From Winogradskyella forsetii (GTDB taxonomy: Bacteria > Bacteroidota > Bacteroidia > Flavobacteriales > Flavobacteriaceae): a DNA stretch of 64,000 bases. Below, piece after piece: positions 1 to 9,724 of the stretch; position 1 is the first letter of the stretch; every line of letters begins with the position of its first letter. The DNA is taken from NCBI RefSeq assembly GCF_013394595.1, contig NZ_CP053348.1, positions 2,816,001 to 2,880,000 on the forward strand, in the 5' to 3' direction. The notes under the pieces were generated by a model. It was not told the origin of the DNA. It did not search any database and was given only the letters and a program-made list of their open reading frames with translations. A program made the position numbers and the translations under genes.

Positions 1-57
1 AGAAAAATTAAGTTTACAACCTAGTGTATAAAATGCGACTTTTTTTGTTGGATTCAT
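1..57 (-). CDS. mtaB: tRNA methylthiotransferase MtaB, N-terminal fragment
   Basis: Nineteen codons run from an ATG (CAT at 55-57) off the left edge of the window. The peptide reads MNPTKKVAFYTLGCKLNFS; the TLGCKLN stretch is the start of the UPF0004 domain of MiaB/MtaB radical-SAM methylthiotransferases, with the first cluster-binding cysteine at residue 14. MtaB adds a methylthio group to t6A37 of certain tRNAs. The gene is divergent from the peptide-binding lipoprotein, with only 45 bp between start codons. The rest of the protein lies outside the window, so the MtaB rather than MiaB assignment rests on this opening motif. Confidence 0.8.
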   Translation of the reverse strand, partial: MNPTKKVAFYTLGCKLNFS

Positions 58-102
58 TCTTGTACTTTTACCAAGTTGGCAAATTTACAACATATAAGTT
101 AT

Positions 103-1740
103 ATGCTAAAACTCGCACCATTCTCATTCCATAGATTTCTTTTTGGTACATTACTTTTGATAATATGTTCTTGTACGTCTATAGATAACATTCAAAACGA
201 TGATCTCGTTTTTAGATATAACGAACACAAAAACATCGGCTCACTCGATCCTGCCTTCTCAAAAGACCTGGCTGATATTTGGGGAACACATCAGTTATTT
301 AACGGGTTGGTGCAGATGGACGACGCATTAAACGTTAAGCCGTGTATTGCCAAAAATTGGACGATAACCGATAGTGCAAAGACCTACACATTCAACTTGA
401 GAAAAGATGTTCTATTCCATAAGCATGAATTGTTCGGACAAGATTCCACAAGAAAAACAACTGCTTCAGACTTTGAATATAGTTTCAACCGATTGAGAGA
501 CAAATCCATTGCATCGCCTGGAAGTTGGGTTTTAAATAAGGTGGACGATTTCTCAGCCCTCAATGATTCAACATTTCAAATTAAATTGAAACAACCTTTT
601 CCTGCATTTCTGGGATTGTTGACCATGAAATATTGTTCCGTCGTGCCAAAAGAGATTGTAGAACATTATGGCACCGATTTTAGGTCGAATCCAATTGGAA
701 CAGGCCCTTTTAAATTTAAGCGTTGGGAGGAAAATCTGAAATTGGTCTTTAGACGCAACAATCATTATTTTGAAACCGATTCAACAGGCCAACCACTGCC
801 CTATCTTGAAGCAATTTCAATTACATTTTTACCAGACAAGCAGAGTGAATTTCTTCAGTTTGCACAAGGTAATATTGATTTTGTTTCGGGTTTGGACGGT
901 TCCTATAAGGATGAAATTTTAACGGCTGAAGGAAAATTGAGAGCAAGCTATTCAAATAATGTAAAAATGATTCGTGGGCCATATCTCAACACGGAATATT
1001 TGGCGTTTTTTATGGAAACTGAAATAAACACCATTCAATCCAAAAAATTGAGAAAGGCCATTAACGTTGGTTTTGATAAAAGTAAAATGATGACGTATTT
1101 AAGAAACGGCATCGGCATTCCTGCATATGGCGGTTTTATCCCAAAAGGATTACCAGGTTTTGATGCTTCTATAGGTTTTACATATCAACCCGAACTAGCC
1201 AAACAATTAGTATCTGAATTTAAATCTGAAACGGGCATACAAAACCCTGAAATTACCTTAACCACAACAAGCAATTATTTAAGTTTTTGTGAATTTATTC
1301 AGCGTGAGCTTCAAAAAACAGGATTAAACGTTAATGTTGATGTGATACCAGCTTCAAGTTTAAAAGATGCCAAAGCGAATGGCCAGCTCGATTTTTTTAG
1401 AGCGAGTTGGATTGCAGATTACCCTGATGCTGAAAATTATTTATCCTTATATTATAGCAAGAATTTTGCACCAAACGGCCCAAATTATACGCATTTTCAA
1501 AGCGAAGCCTTCGACCAAATGTATGAAGCTGCATATTTAGAAACTGATCCGCAAGTGAGAGCGCAACTTTATACCAAAATGGATGCTCTAATTATGGACG
1601 CTGCACCAATCGTGCCTTTATTTTATGATGAAGTTGTTCGGTTTACGAGAAAGAATGTAGAAGGCTTGGGAATTAATGCTACTAATTTATTGGAATTGAA
1701 ATTTGTAAGAAAATCAGTTAATATGACGGAAGTTGAATGA
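103..1740 (+). CDS. ABC transporter substrate-binding lipoprotein (family 5, OppA-like)
   Basis: A 545-residue extracytoplasmic solute-binding protein of family 5 (peptide/nickel type). The N-terminus has a hydrophobic segment ending in LIICSC, a lipoprotein signal with the acylated Cys near residue 22. The mature part carries family features such as a KNWTITDSAKTYTFNLRKDV stretch (early lobe) and a PIGTGPFKFKRWEE stretch (around residue 205). Its presumed job is to capture oligopeptides at the membrane for an Opp/Dpp permease, but no permease genes are adjacent. An in-frame TTG at 76 would add nine residues; the ATG at 103 is preferred because it places the positively charged n-region directly before the hydrophobic core. 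The last codons and the stop overlap a 7-bp tandem repeat. Confidence 0.85.
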   Translation: MLKLAPFSFHRFLFGTLLLIICSCTSIDNIQNDDLVFRYNEHKNIGSLDPAFSKDLADIWGTHQLFNGLVQMDDALNVKPCIAKNWTITDSAKTYTFNLRKDVLFHKHELFGQDSTRKTTASDFEYSFNRLRDKSIASPGSWVLNKVDDFSALNDSTFQIKLKQPFPAFLGLLTMKYCSVVPKEIVEHYGTDFRSNPIGTGPFKFKRWEENLKLVFRRNNHYFETDSTGQPLPYLEAISITFLPDKQSEFLQFAQGNIDFVSGLDGSYKDEILTAEGKLRASYSNNVKMIRGPYLNTEYLAFFMETEINTIQSKKLRKAINVGFDKSKMMTYLRNGIGIPAYGGFIPKGLPGFDASIGFTYQPELAKQLVSEFKSETGIQNPEITLTTTSNYLSFCEFIQRELQKTGLNVNVDVIPASSLKDAKANGQLDFFRASWIADYPDAENYLSLYYSKNFAPNGPNYTHFQSEAFDQMYEAAYLETDPQVRAQLYTKMDALIMDAAPIVPLFYDEVVRFTRKNVEGLGINATNLLELKFVRKSVNMTEVE

Positions 1741-1774
1741 CGGAAGACGGAAGACGGAATACGGAATACGGAAT
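1726..1774 (+). repeat. 7-bp tandem repeat (ACGGAAG/T)
   Basis: Five contiguous ACGGAAG or ACGGAAT units at 1740-1774 plus an isolated unit at 1726-1732 inside the last codons of the lipoprotein gene. The stop codon of that gene lies between the copies, so the extreme C-terminus (after Asn-Met) has been shaped by the repeat. The remainder of the gap to 1896 shows nothing recognisable. Confidence 0.85.
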
Positions 1775-1896
1775 AGCTAATAGCTTGGGCACAAAGTTCC
1801 ACAACAAAGGCATAAAGATTCACAAAGAAATGAAGAATTCACTTAACAAATAAATTCTTTTATGTATGGTTAAGTCGAGACGTGACCCTAAAATAA

Positions 1897-2808
1897 TCAT
1901 TTACCAGAAAATCCCGAGAAATAATACAAATCATCACCACCTTCTCCTCTCAATCGTCTTGAGGATAAATAGCCTGTTGTTAAATCTTCATTTAAGAAAA
2001 ATGAAAAATCATCTCCACGATCGTTAATTGGTGCATCCAATGAAACTGGTTTTTGGTCGTCATCATTGGATTCCAAATCGTAACTATAGATATCTATACC
2101 TCCTTTTCCACCGCGTCTATCGGAAGAGAAGTAAAGCTTATTATCTGCACTGACGAATGGAAAAATCTCAGTTCGAGAGGAGTTAATCTTTTCGCTTAAT
2201 TTAGTAACTTCACCATAGGTTTTATGGTCCGAAACCGATACTTTATATAAATCTGATTTCCCTTTCGTGCCTTTTACATCGGCAATAAAATATAATGTAG
2301 AACCATCAGGGCTTAACGCAGGATGTGCAAAATTGTGATCTGGATCGCAAAATGGCAACGTTGTAAAGTTAGTCCAGCCTATGCCTTCTTCATATTCGGC
2401 ACGCTGGATCAATAGGTTGAACGTATTCTTATCTTGTAATTTATTCTCTCCTTTTTCCGTATGGTTAGATGTGAAATACATGTACTTTCCGTCTTTGGAA
2501 TAAGTGGCTACCGACATATTAGACATGCCAACCTCAGGTCTTTTTATAAGCTCCACATTTTTAATTTCACCATTCTCATCTACTGTACCTTCGTAAATAC
2601 CAAAAAGTTGTTGAGAAAATCCATCTAAAATAGCACGACCTCTCTTAGTCACTAAGTTAGAGCTCAAAAGGATTTTATCATTAACAACCCTTGCCGCAAA
2701 ATGATCAAGTTTATTATTAATTTTAAGATTTTTAATCTCAACCTCTTGAGAAAATCCAAGGCTTATAAAAAATAAAAAAAGTAGGGTGAATTGGGGTAAT
2801 CGTTTCAT
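1897..2808 (-). CDS. Secreted PD40/TolB-like beta-propeller protein
   Basis: The ORF is open upstream, but the ATG at 2808 gives a clean signal peptide (MKRLPQFTLLFLFFISLGFSQ) and lies one base after the stop codon of the GlmU-like gene, so the two are translationally coupled. The 303-residue product contains WD40-like PD40 repeats: SKDGKYMYFTSNH, SPDGSTLYFIAD, SADNKLYFSSDRRGGKGGIDIY and a final LSSRRLRGEGGDDLYYF. Such propellers occur in the N-terminal halves of Bacteroidota OmpA-family envelope proteins; here no OmpA domain follows, so it is a free-standing periplasmic or exported propeller. Binding partner unknown. Confidence 0.75.
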   Translation of the reverse strand: MKRLPQFTLLFLFFISLGFSQEVEIKNLKINNKLDHFAARVVNDKILLSSNLVTKRGRAILDGFSQQLFGIYEGTVDENGEIKNVELIKRPEVGMSNMSVATYSKDGKYMYFTSNHTEKGENKLQDKNTFNLLIQRAEYEEGIGWTNFTTLPFCDPDHNFAHPALSPDGSTLYFIADVKGTKGKSDLYKVSVSDHKTYGEVTKLSEKINSSRTEIFPFVSADNKLYFSSDRRGGKGGIDIYSYDLESNDDDQKPVSLDAPINDRGDDFSFFLNEDLTTGYLSSRRLRGEGGDDLYYFSGFSGK

Positions 2809-2809
2809 G

Positions 2810-3985
2810 TTAGTCTCTTCTATAGTGTTTTGTTTCTTCAAATATGTGTTCTAATATAGCTTTGTCTTGTTCCGTAAATTCTTCTTTTCGTCTAGCCATA
2901 ACCACTTCAGCAACTTCAAATGCTTTATTGGTTTTATAGGTTACAAATCCTTTACTCCCACCCCAAGAAAAACTTGGAACAAAATTCCGTGGAAATCCAC
3001 TTCCAAAAATATTAGCACTTACACCGACAACGGTACCAGTATTGAACATGGTATTGATACCACATTTACTATGGTCTCCCATCATCAGTCCACAGAATTG
3101 TAATCCGGTTTTTGCAAAGCCCTCGGTTTGATAATCCCAAAGTCTGACTTCAGCATAATTATTTTTTAAATTACTATTATTTGTGTCTGCACCAAGGTTA
3201 CACCATTCGCCTATAACCGAATTTCCAAGAAAACCATCGTGTCCTTTGTTAGAATACCCGAATATCACCGAGTTATTGACCTCACCTCCAATTTTACTAT
3301 GCGGCCCAACCGTTGTTGGTCCATAAACTTTAGTACCTAATTTTAAAGCTGCATTATTACAAAGTGCCAAAGGTCCTCTAACCATAGAACCTTCCATAAC
3401 TTCCGCATCTCTTCCAATATATATCGGACCTGAACTTGCATTTAAAGTCGCAAAGTTTAGGATCGCTCCTTTTTCAATAAAAATGTTTTCAGGGTTTACG
3501 GTATTTACTGTTGCAGGAATAGGCTGTGACTTTCGATCTTTTGTAATTAAGTTAAAATCCTCAGCAATGGCGTCTCCGTTTTTAGAAAAAATATCCCAAG
3601 TATGTTCAATCTTTAAAATATCTCCCTGAAGTTCTATAGCTTCAAATGTTGAGAAATCAGAATGTTCCTCGCCTTCTTTTGCATAAAACGCAATCACGTC
3701 TTCATCTTTAAACAATGCCTGATTATGCTCCAAACTCTTTACAATTTCAGCAACCTCATAATTGGGAAGAAATGACGCATTAATCATGATATTATCATCC
3801 ATTTCAACCATAGGAAACTTATCAGCCAAATAATCTTCCGTAATAGTCGTGGTTGTATATTCTAGATAGGATTCCCATTTTTGACGAATCGTTAAAATAC
3901 CAACTCTAATATCGGCAACCGGTCTTGTAAAGGTAAATGGCAACAAATTGTTGCGATATGGCCCATCAAATAGTATATAGTTCAT
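2810..3985 (-). CDS. GlmU-like sugar nucleotidyltransferase/acyltransferase (Bacteroidota type)
   Basis: The 391-residue protein begins MNYILFDGPYRNNLLPFTFT, the characteristic start of the Bacteroidota GlmU-like family (putative UDP-GlcNAc diphosphorylase / glucosamine-1-phosphate N-acetyltransferase). The N-terminal third is a divergent nucleotidyltransferase with the conserved FTRPVADIRVGILT segment; the second half (about residues 165-360) has hexapeptide turns of a left-handed beta-helix, for example GPIYIGRDAEVMEGSMVRGPLA in part and KLGTKVYGPTTVGPHSKIGG. Predicted role: UDP-GlcNAc supply for peptidoglycan and LPS, in the cytoplasm. First gene of a two-gene operon with the PD40 protein. 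Family assignment is firm; exact sugar specificity is inferred. Confidence 0.8.
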   Translation of the reverse strand: MNYILFDGPYRNNLLPFTFTRPVADIRVGILTIRQKWESYLEYTTTTITEDYLADKFPMVEMDDNIMINASFLPNYEVAEIVKSLEHNQALFKDEDVIAFYAKEGEEHSDFSTFEAIELQGDILKIEHTWDIFSKNGDAIAEDFNLITKDRKSQPIPATVNTVNPENIFIEKGAILNFATLNASSGPIYIGRDAEVMEGSMVRGPLALCNNAALKLGTKVYGPTTVGPHSKIGGEVNNSVIFGYSNKGHDGFLGNSVIGEWCNLGADTNNSNLKNNYAEVRLWDYQTEGFAKTGLQFCGLMMGDHSKCGINTMFNTGTVVGVSANIFGSGFPRNFVPSFSWGGSKGFVTYKTNKAFEVAEVVMARRKEEFTEQDKAILEHIFEETKHYRRD

Positions 3986-4074
3986 AAAAGATTGCTGTTA
4001 GAAGCTTGAAAATAGAAGTTATTACTCTAAGTTCCACTAATTAGTGCATCAAAAGTAATCGAATTATAGAAAAC

Positions 4075-4108
4075 AAAAAAGCCTTTCTGTTCTTAGAAAG
4101 GCTTTTTT
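4075..4108 (-). terminator. Intrinsic terminator after rpmE2
   Basis: Perfect inverted repeat AAAAAGCCTTTCT / AGAAAGGCTTTTT with a 6-nt loop, 20 bp beyond the rpmE2 stop. Both strands end in a T run, so it could also stop readthrough in the opposite direction. Confidence 0.85.
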
Positions 4109-4127
4109 AATTATCTGTGGGCTTCGT

Positions 4128-4379
4128 TTATTTTTTAAACTTAGCGTATTTGTTTTTGAACTTATCAATACGACCAGCTGTATCTACCAATTTAGATTTA
4201 CCTGTGTAGTAGGGATGTGATGTTCTAGAAATTTCCAATTTTACTAATGGATATTCAGTACCATCAACGTCAATAGTCTCACTTGTATCTGCTGTAGATT
4301 TTGTTAAAAACACATCTTCATTAGACATATCTTTAAACGCTACTACTCTATAATTTTCTGGATGTATTCCTGCTTTCAT
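4128..4379 (-). CDS. rpmE2: 50S ribosomal protein L31 type B
   Basis: The 83-residue protein begins [20 protein letters not shown] and ends with [28 protein letters not shown], matching the zinc-free (C-minus) form of ribosomal protein L31; no CxxC pair is present. It bridges the 50S central protuberance and the 30S head. The ORF can be read from a GTG one codon earlier, but the ATG at 4379 is the natural start. A good promoter lies 38 bp upstream (-7 element TAAATTTG) and a strong terminator follows. Monocistronic. Confidence 0.95.
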   Translation of the reverse strand: MKAGIHPENYRVVAFKDMSNEDVFLTKSTADTSETIDVDGTEYPLVKLEISRTSHPYYTGKSKLVDTAGRIDKFKNKYAKFKK

Positions 4380-4416
4380 CACTAAATGCTTTAAATGTAT
4401 TCGATTTTTCGAGGTG

Positions 4417-4446
4417 CAAATTTAAGTAATTTTTATAAATGTACAA
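4417..4446 (-). promoter_or_regulatory. rpmE2 promoter
   Basis: Reading the minus strand, TTG (4446-4444) is followed after 19 bp by TAAATTTG (4424-4417), a match to the Bacteroidota TTTG/TAnnTTTG sigma-A promoter. The transcript would start about 30 nt before the rpmE2 ATG. Confidence 0.65.
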
Positions 4447-4536
4447 TCTTTTTGATAAATTTTATTTCATAAAAATATGTAACATTTCTCTATCTTTGGA
4501 TACTAACTAATCAATTAACTACAAAATCAACTAATA

Positions 4537-5070
4537 ATGGAAAAATCTTTAAAATCGTCGGCTACCTCCTACGGAATTTATTTAGCATTAATTTTAACTT
4601 CACTGACTATAATTGGCTACGCTGTATATCTCGATCTATTTACCAAATGGTGGTTTGGAATTAGCCAGATGATACTCGTGATTATTTTTGGAATTGTTTC
4701 TTCCGTTAAGGCAAGAAAACTTTCAGGAGGATTTATCAGTTTCAAAAATGCTTTTACAGCTTTCTTTATAACTATCGCCATTGGTATCGTAATACCTGCA
4801 CTTATTGGTTTAGTCATTTTTAATTTTGTTGATCCTGATGCAGCAGCATTATTACAAGAAAAAATAATTCAAACCCAATTGTCCATGATGGAAAATTTTG
4901 GGGCTCCTCAATCCGCTATTGACGAAGCAATGAAACAAGCTGAAGCCCAAGGAAGCTTTTTCTCCATTAGTAATTCATTAAAATCTATTGCCTACCAACT
5001 TGTCGGCTTTAGTATTGTTGGCTTAATTGTGGCTGCAGTAGTTAAACGAAATGATCCTGACCTTGCTTAA
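4537..5070 (+). CDS. DUF4199 membrane protein
   Basis: The 177-residue protein has an N-terminal pair of membrane segments (about 12-30 and 38-56), a central one (68-94) and a C-terminal one (150-168), separated by a polar helix rich in Gln and Met (residues 100-140). The SYGIYLALILTS opening and the FKNAFTAFF segment are typical of DUF4199, a Bacteroidota-specific inner-membrane family without known function. It lies directly before the glycosyltransferase, as in many Flavobacteriaceae, suggesting a link to cell-envelope glycan synthesis (inference). A -7-like TATCTTTG at 4491-4498 precedes it. Confidence 0.8.
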   Translation: MEKSLKSSATSYGIYLALILTSLTIIGYAVYLDLFTKWWFGISQMILVIIFGIVSSVKARKLSGGFISFKNAFTAFFITIAIGIVIPALIGLVIFNFVDPDAAALLQEKIIQTQLSMMENFGAPQSAIDEAMKQAEAQGSFFSISNSLKSIAYQLVGFSIVGLIVAAVVKRNDPDLA

Positions 5071-5114
5071 AAATTTTCTCTATTTTTGAAGTCTAGAAAT
5101 TAGACTACAACTCT

Positions 5115-6065
5115 ATGGACATATCAGTAGTAATACCACTACTTAACGAAGAGGAATCTTTAAAGGAATTACACGATTGGATAGTATCAGTGATGCTGTC
5201 CAATCAGTTTTCTTATGAAATTCTATTTATAGATGATGGTAGTACTGACAAGTCTTGGCACATTATTTCCGAACTCGTGGAAATAAACCCGAATGTGAAA
5301 GGGATACGGTTTCTAAAAAACTTTGGGAAATCACAAGCCTTGCATGCAGGGTTTGCGCAAGCCAAAGGCGATGTGGTCATTACCATGGATGCTGATTTAC
5401 AAGATAATCCAGAAGAGATTCCAGAACTTTTCAAAATGATAAAGGAAGAGCATTTCGATTTGATTTCTGGCTGGAAAAAGAAACGTTACGATTCCTATTT
5501 TTCTAAAAATTTACCTTCCAAATTATTCAATTGGGCAGCAAGACGAACTTCAGGAGTTAAACTCAATGATTTTAATTGCGGTTTAAAAGCCTATAGCAAT
5601 ACCGTTGTAAAACATATCGATGTTTATGGTGAAATGCATCGCTATATTCCTGTGTTGGCAAAAAATGCAGGATTTACTAATATCGGCGAGAAAGTAGTAC
5701 AACATCAGGCACGCAAATATGGCCGCACTAAATTTGGCATGAATCGTTTTATCAACGGTTTTTTAGATCTTATCACTATTTGGTTTATTTCGCGCTTTGG
5801 TAAAAGACCAATGCATTTGTTTGGTGCTCTTGGCGTAATGATGTTCATTATTGGTTTCGGATTTGCATTCTATTTGGGCATTGACAAATTATTTCTCAAT
5901 CCAACCGGAAGACTTATCACTGATCGGCCGCAATTCTACATTGCACTATCTACAATGATTATTGGTTCGCAATTCTTTATCGCAGGCTTTCTGGGCGAAC
6001 TTGTTTTACGTTCTAAACGGGATCAACAACGTTATTTTATTAAAGAAAATTTGAATCTGAAATAA
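5115..6065 (+). CDS. Family 2 glycosyltransferase, polyprenyl-phosphate type, membrane-anchored
   Basis: The 316-residue protein begins with a GT-A domain (MDISVVIPLLNEEESLKEL; FIDDGSTDKSW around residue 40; MDADLQDNPEEIPEL around residue 95 carrying the DxD metal site), like DPM1/GtrB/ArnC enzymes that transfer sugars to undecaprenyl phosphate. Two C-terminal membrane segments follow (about 233-255 and 273-297). Such enzymes act on the cytoplasmic face of the inner membrane to make lipid-linked sugar donors for envelope modification. It is 44 bp after the DUF4199 gene and 92 bp before the phosphosugar mutase, a plausible sugar-activation cluster. The sugar cannot be deduced. Confidence 0.85.
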   Translation: MDISVVIPLLNEEESLKELHDWIVSVMLSNQFSYEILFIDDGSTDKSWHIISELVEINPNVKGIRFLKNFGKSQALHAGFAQAKGDVVITMDADLQDNPEEIPELFKMIKEEHFDLISGWKKKRYDSYFSKNLPSKLFNWAARRTSGVKLNDFNCGLKAYSNTVVKHIDVYGEMHRYIPVLAKNAGFTNIGEKVVQHQARKYGRTKFGMNRFINGFLDLITIWFISRFGKRPMHLFGALGVMMFIIGFGFAFYLGIDKLFLNPTGRLITDRPQFYIALSTMIIGSQFFIAGFLGELVLRSKRDQQRYFIKENLNLK

Positions 6066-6157
6066 GGTTCAGAATTTATAAGCTTGTTAGTCGGTTTCAA
6101 ATTGTGAATTGTTTATTTTTGTTAAACAAATTATTCAGCTAATAAATTCTTACAATC

Positions 6158-7885
6158 ATGATTCACATTAAACCAGAAATTTTAGATCGTGTAAACGCTT
6201 GGCTAACGCCTACTTTTGACGACGAATCCCAAAAACAAATTAAAAATATGATGGCCTCTAATCCAAAAGAAGTGGAAGAGAGTTTTTATAAAAATCTTGA
6301 ATTTGGAACTGGTGGAATGCGAGGAATAATGGGCTTGGGCACCAACCGAATCAATAAATATACTTTAGGAAAAAACACGCAGGGCTTAAGCAATTATTTA
6401 AAAGAATGTTTCCCAAATGAAGCTATAAAGGTCGCGATTGCCTACGATTGCAGACATAACAGTAATACTTTTGGCAAACTAGTTGCAGATGTTTTTTCTG
6501 CCAATGACATCAAAGTTTATTTATTTGAAGATTTAAGGGCTACACCAGAATTATCGTTTGCCTTAAAACATTTAAACTGTCATTGTGGCATTGTGTTGAC
6601 GGCATCTCATAATCCGCCAGAATATAACGGTTATAAAGTGTATTGGCAAGATGGAGGTCAACTGGTACCACCACAAGATTCAGCTGTAATTGCTGAAATT
6701 AATAAATTGGATTATACTGAAATTAAGTTTGAAGCTAATCCAGATTTAATTCAATACATAGGAAAAGACGTTGATGATGTTTTTATTGATGCCTCTGTAA
6801 AAAATGGAAGTTTTGACACCTCTGCTGAAGCTAAAGAAAACTTAAATATTGTATTCACATCTCTGCACGGCACCTCAATTACAGCGATACCGGAAACACT
6901 AAAACGAGCGGGTTATACTAACGTAAATATAGTTGAAGAACAGCGATTACCAAATGGCGATTTCCCAACGGTAGTTTCTCCAAATCCTGAAGAGCCAGAA
7001 GCTTTAAAAATGGCTATGGAATTAGCAGAAAAAGTGGATGGCGATATTGTTATAGGAACCGATCCAGATTGTGACCGCTTAGGTGTGGTGACACGAAATT
7101 TAGAAAACGAATTGGTCATCCTTAATGGTAACCAAACCATGTTGTTAATGACCGATTTCCTTCTGAAACAATGGAAAAAGTCAGGAAAAATCAATGGGAA
7201 ACAATTTGTAGCTTCTACTATTGTTTCTACACCAATGATGACCGTTTTAGCCAATGCTTACGATGTAGAAAGTAAAATTGGTCTGACCGGTTTTAAGTGG
7301 ATCGCAAAAATGATTAAAGACTTCCCTGAACTGGAATTTATTGGAGGCGGCGAAGAGAGTTTTGGATATATGGTGGGTGATTTTGTTCGAGATAAGGATG
7401 CTGTAACTTCCACGCTATTAGCTTGTGAAATTGCAGCACAAGCCAAGGCAAAAGGTAAAACCATGTACCAAGAATTGATTGATCTTTATGTGGAACACGG
7501 TTTCTTCAAAGAACGACTAATCTCTTTAACTAAAAAAGGAATTTCTGGTGCAGAGGAAATTAAGCAAATGATGATTGATGCCAAAGCTAATCCACTAAAA
7601 GAAATCAATGGTCAAAAAGTGGTTTTGATTGAGGATTATGATTTATCAATTTCAAAAAATCTTCAAACTAACGAAGAAACGACCATAGATATTCCTAAGT
7701 CCAATGTATTGATATATTACACAGAAGATGGCAGTAAAATAGCATTGCGACCAAGTGGCACTGAACCAAAAATAAAATTCTATATCAGCGTCAGCACTGA
7801 TCTTGACAATAAGGCAGACTTCAAAAAAACGGAGCAATTATTGGACGACCGAATTGATGCTATCCTCAAGGATATGAATTTATAA
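6158..7885 (+). CDS. Phosphoglucomutase/phosphomannomutase
   Basis: The 575-residue protein is an alpha-D-phosphohexomutase of the PGM2/PgcA-like subgroup. The catalytic phosphoserine is in TASHNP (Ser about 150), the Mg-binding loop is DPDCDR (about 302-307), the sugar loop is GGGEESFGY (about 405), and the phosphate-binding loop is [12 protein letters not shown] (about 532). It converts hexose-6-phosphate and hexose-1-phosphate for sugar-nucleotide synthesis. Full length for the family. It is followed after 3 bp by the ABC exporter, suggesting co-transcription. Confidence 0.92.
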   Translation: MIHIKPEILDRVNAWLTPTFDDESQKQIKNMMASNPKEVEESFYKNLEFGTGGMRGIMGLGTNRINKYTLGKNTQGLSNYLKECFPNEAIKVAIAYDCRHNSNTFGKLVADVFSANDIKVYLFEDLRATPELSFALKHLNCHCGIVLTASHNPPEYNGYKVYWQDGGQLVPPQDSAVIAEINKLDYTEIKFEANPDLIQYIGKDVDDVFIDASVKNGSFDTSAEAKENLNIVFTSLHGTSITAIPETLKRAGYTNVNIVEEQRLPNGDFPTVVSPNPEEPEALKMAMELAEKVDGDIVIGTDPDCDRLGVVTRNLENELVILNGNQTMLLMTDFLLKQWKKSGKINGKQFVASTIVSTPMMTVLANAYDVESKIGLTGFKWIAKMIKDFPELEFIGGGEESFGYMVGDFVRDKDAVTSTLLACEIAAQAKAKGKTMYQELIDLYVEHGFFKERLISLTKKGISGAEEIKQMMIDAKANPLKEINGQKVVLIEDYDLSISKNLQTNEETTIDIPKSNVLIYYTEDGSKIALRPSGTEPKIKFYISVSTDLDNKADFKKTEQLLDDRIDAILKDMNL

Positions 7886-7888
7886 TTA

Positions 7889-9724
7889 ATGGATTATATA
7901 AAAAAGTTATCACGGTTTATTGTTCCGTACAAAAAGTATGCGTTTTTAAATATTTTCTTCAACGTATTATATGCCCTTTTTGGAACATTATCCTTTGTTT
8001 CATTAATGCCGATGCTAAAGGTTTTGCTGAAAACAGCAGAACCTATTGCAGAAAAACCGCAAAGATCTAATTACGATGGTATTTTAGAATATGGCAACTA
8101 TCTTGAAGATTCTCTTAACTTTTTTATTACCCAAAAAATTGAAGCGGACGGTCAATACAGCGTATTGATAATAATGATCTGTGTGGTATTGGCTACTTTT
8201 TTACTTAAAAATGCAGCTGGTTACTTTTCAAATTTTTTTTTAGCCTATCTTAGAAATGGTATTTTAAAAGATATTAGAAATGAGCTGTATCAAAAAACTG
8301 TTAGCCTTCCTGTATCCTATTTTTCAGAAAAACGAAAAGGCGATATAATCGCTCGAATATCGGCTGACGTTAACGAAATACAGAATTCATTGTTGGCTAT
8401 TTTAGAGTTACTAGTAAGAGAACCGCTAACCATCATTTTCACAATTATAGTGATGTTTACAATAAGCCTAAAACTCACCATTTTTGTATTCATATTTATT
8501 CCTATTTCTGGTATAATTATATCTAGGGTTGGTAAAAGTTTGAAAAAACATTCGCAACGTGTACAAGAAGAAAATGGCGCATTTTTGTCGGTTTTGGATG
8601 AAACTTTAAATGGTCTAAAAGTCATCAAAGGATTTAATGCTGAAGGAAAATTTACGTCAACATTCAAAAACTCAACGTCTAGATTATACAAGTTTTCAAA
8701 TGATTTAGCTCACAGACAGAATCTGGCGTCGCCAACTTCAGAATTCCTTGGTATTGTAGTAATCGCAGTTATTCTATTGTATGGAGGGCAAATGGTTTTG
8801 GTCGATAAAACCTTGACGTCAGATCAATTCATTACATACATGGCTTTGGCCTATAACATTTTAACACCAGCCAAAGCAATAAGTAAAGCCACTTACAAAG
8901 TGAAAGCAGGCAATGCATCTGCTGATCGTGTATTGGATATCTTAAATACAGAATCAAGCATTCAAGATGTTGAGAACGCCAGCGTAAAAACCGACTTTAA
9001 TTCCGACATAAACCTTAATAATATTTCGTTTAAATACGAAGATGACTTGGTTCTTAAAAACTTCACACTTCAAGTCCCAAAAGGAAAAAGTATTGCCTTA
9101 GTTGGGCAATCTGGAAGTGGAAAAAGTACCATCGCCAATCTGGTAACCCGTTTTTACGATGTTAATGAAGGTAGTATTTCCATTGATGGCGAAAACATAA
9201 AAGACATCACAAAACATTCGTTGCGGCGCTTAATGGGATTAGTGACCCAAGATTCCATTCTGTTTAATGACAGTATAAAAAACAACATCCTCTTAGGAAA
9301 GGAAGATGCTACAGATGAAGAAATTGTTACGGCATTAAAAATTGCCAATGCTTGGGAATTTGTAAAGGATTTACCCAAAGGCATTGATACTAATATTGGA
9401 GATTCTGGAGGTAAATTATCTGGCGGACAAAAACAACGGTTGAGTATTGCAAGGGCTGTACTTAAAAATCCACCTATCATGATTTTGGATGAAGCGACCT
9501 CAGCTTTAGATACTGAAAGCGAACGTTTGGTACAAGATGCGCTAGAAAAGATGATGAAGAATAGGACCTCCATTATTATAGCGCACAGACTCTCAACAAT
9601 TCAGAATGCTGATGAAATCGTGGTAATGAGCAAAGGCGAAATTGCAGAGCAAGGTACACATGCCGAACTTATTGCAAAAAATGGGGTGTATAGAAAATTG
9701 GTTGATATGCAGAGCTTTGATTAG
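7889..9724 (+). CDS. ABC transporter, fused permease/ATPase (MsbA-like)
   Basis: The 611-residue half-transporter has an exporter-type membrane domain (about residues 15-320, six segments) and a nucleotide-binding domain: Walker A GQSGSGKST (about 406), signature LSGGQKQR (about 510), Walker B ILDEATSALD (about 531) and switch His in IIAHRLST. The family flips lipids or exports amphiphiles; MsbA-like assignment is from architecture only. The N-terminus has an insertion (about residues 55-85) between the first two membrane helices, common in Bacteroidota homologues. It starts 3 bp after the phosphomutase gene and is probably the last gene of that operon. Confidence 0.88.
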   Translation: MDYIKKLSRFIVPYKKYAFLNIFFNVLYALFGTLSFVSLMPMLKVLLKTAEPIAEKPQRSNYDGILEYGNYLEDSLNFFITQKIEADGQYSVLIIMICVVLATFLLKNAAGYFSNFFLAYLRNGILKDIRNELYQKTVSLPVSYFSEKRKGDIIARISADVNEIQNSLLAILELLVREPLTIIFTIIVMFTISLKLTIFVFIFIPISGIIISRVGKSLKKHSQRVQEENGAFLSVLDETLNGLKVIKGFNAEGKFTSTFKNSTSRLYKFSNDLAHRQNLASPTSEFLGIVVIAVILLYGGQMVLVDKTLTSDQFITYMALAYNILTPAKAISKATYKVKAGNASADRVLDILNTESSIQDVENASVKTDFNSDINLNNISFKYEDDLVLKNFTLQVPKGKSIALVGQSGSGKSTIANLVTRFYDVNEGSISIDGENIKDITKHSLRRLMGLVTQDSILFNDSIKNNILLGKEDATDEEIVTALKIANAWEFVKDLPKGIDTNIGDSGGKLSGGQKQRLSIARAVLKNPPIMILDEATSALDTESERLVQDALEKMMKNRTSIIIAHRLSTIQNADEIVVMSKGEIAEQGTHAELIAKNGVYRKLVDMQSFD

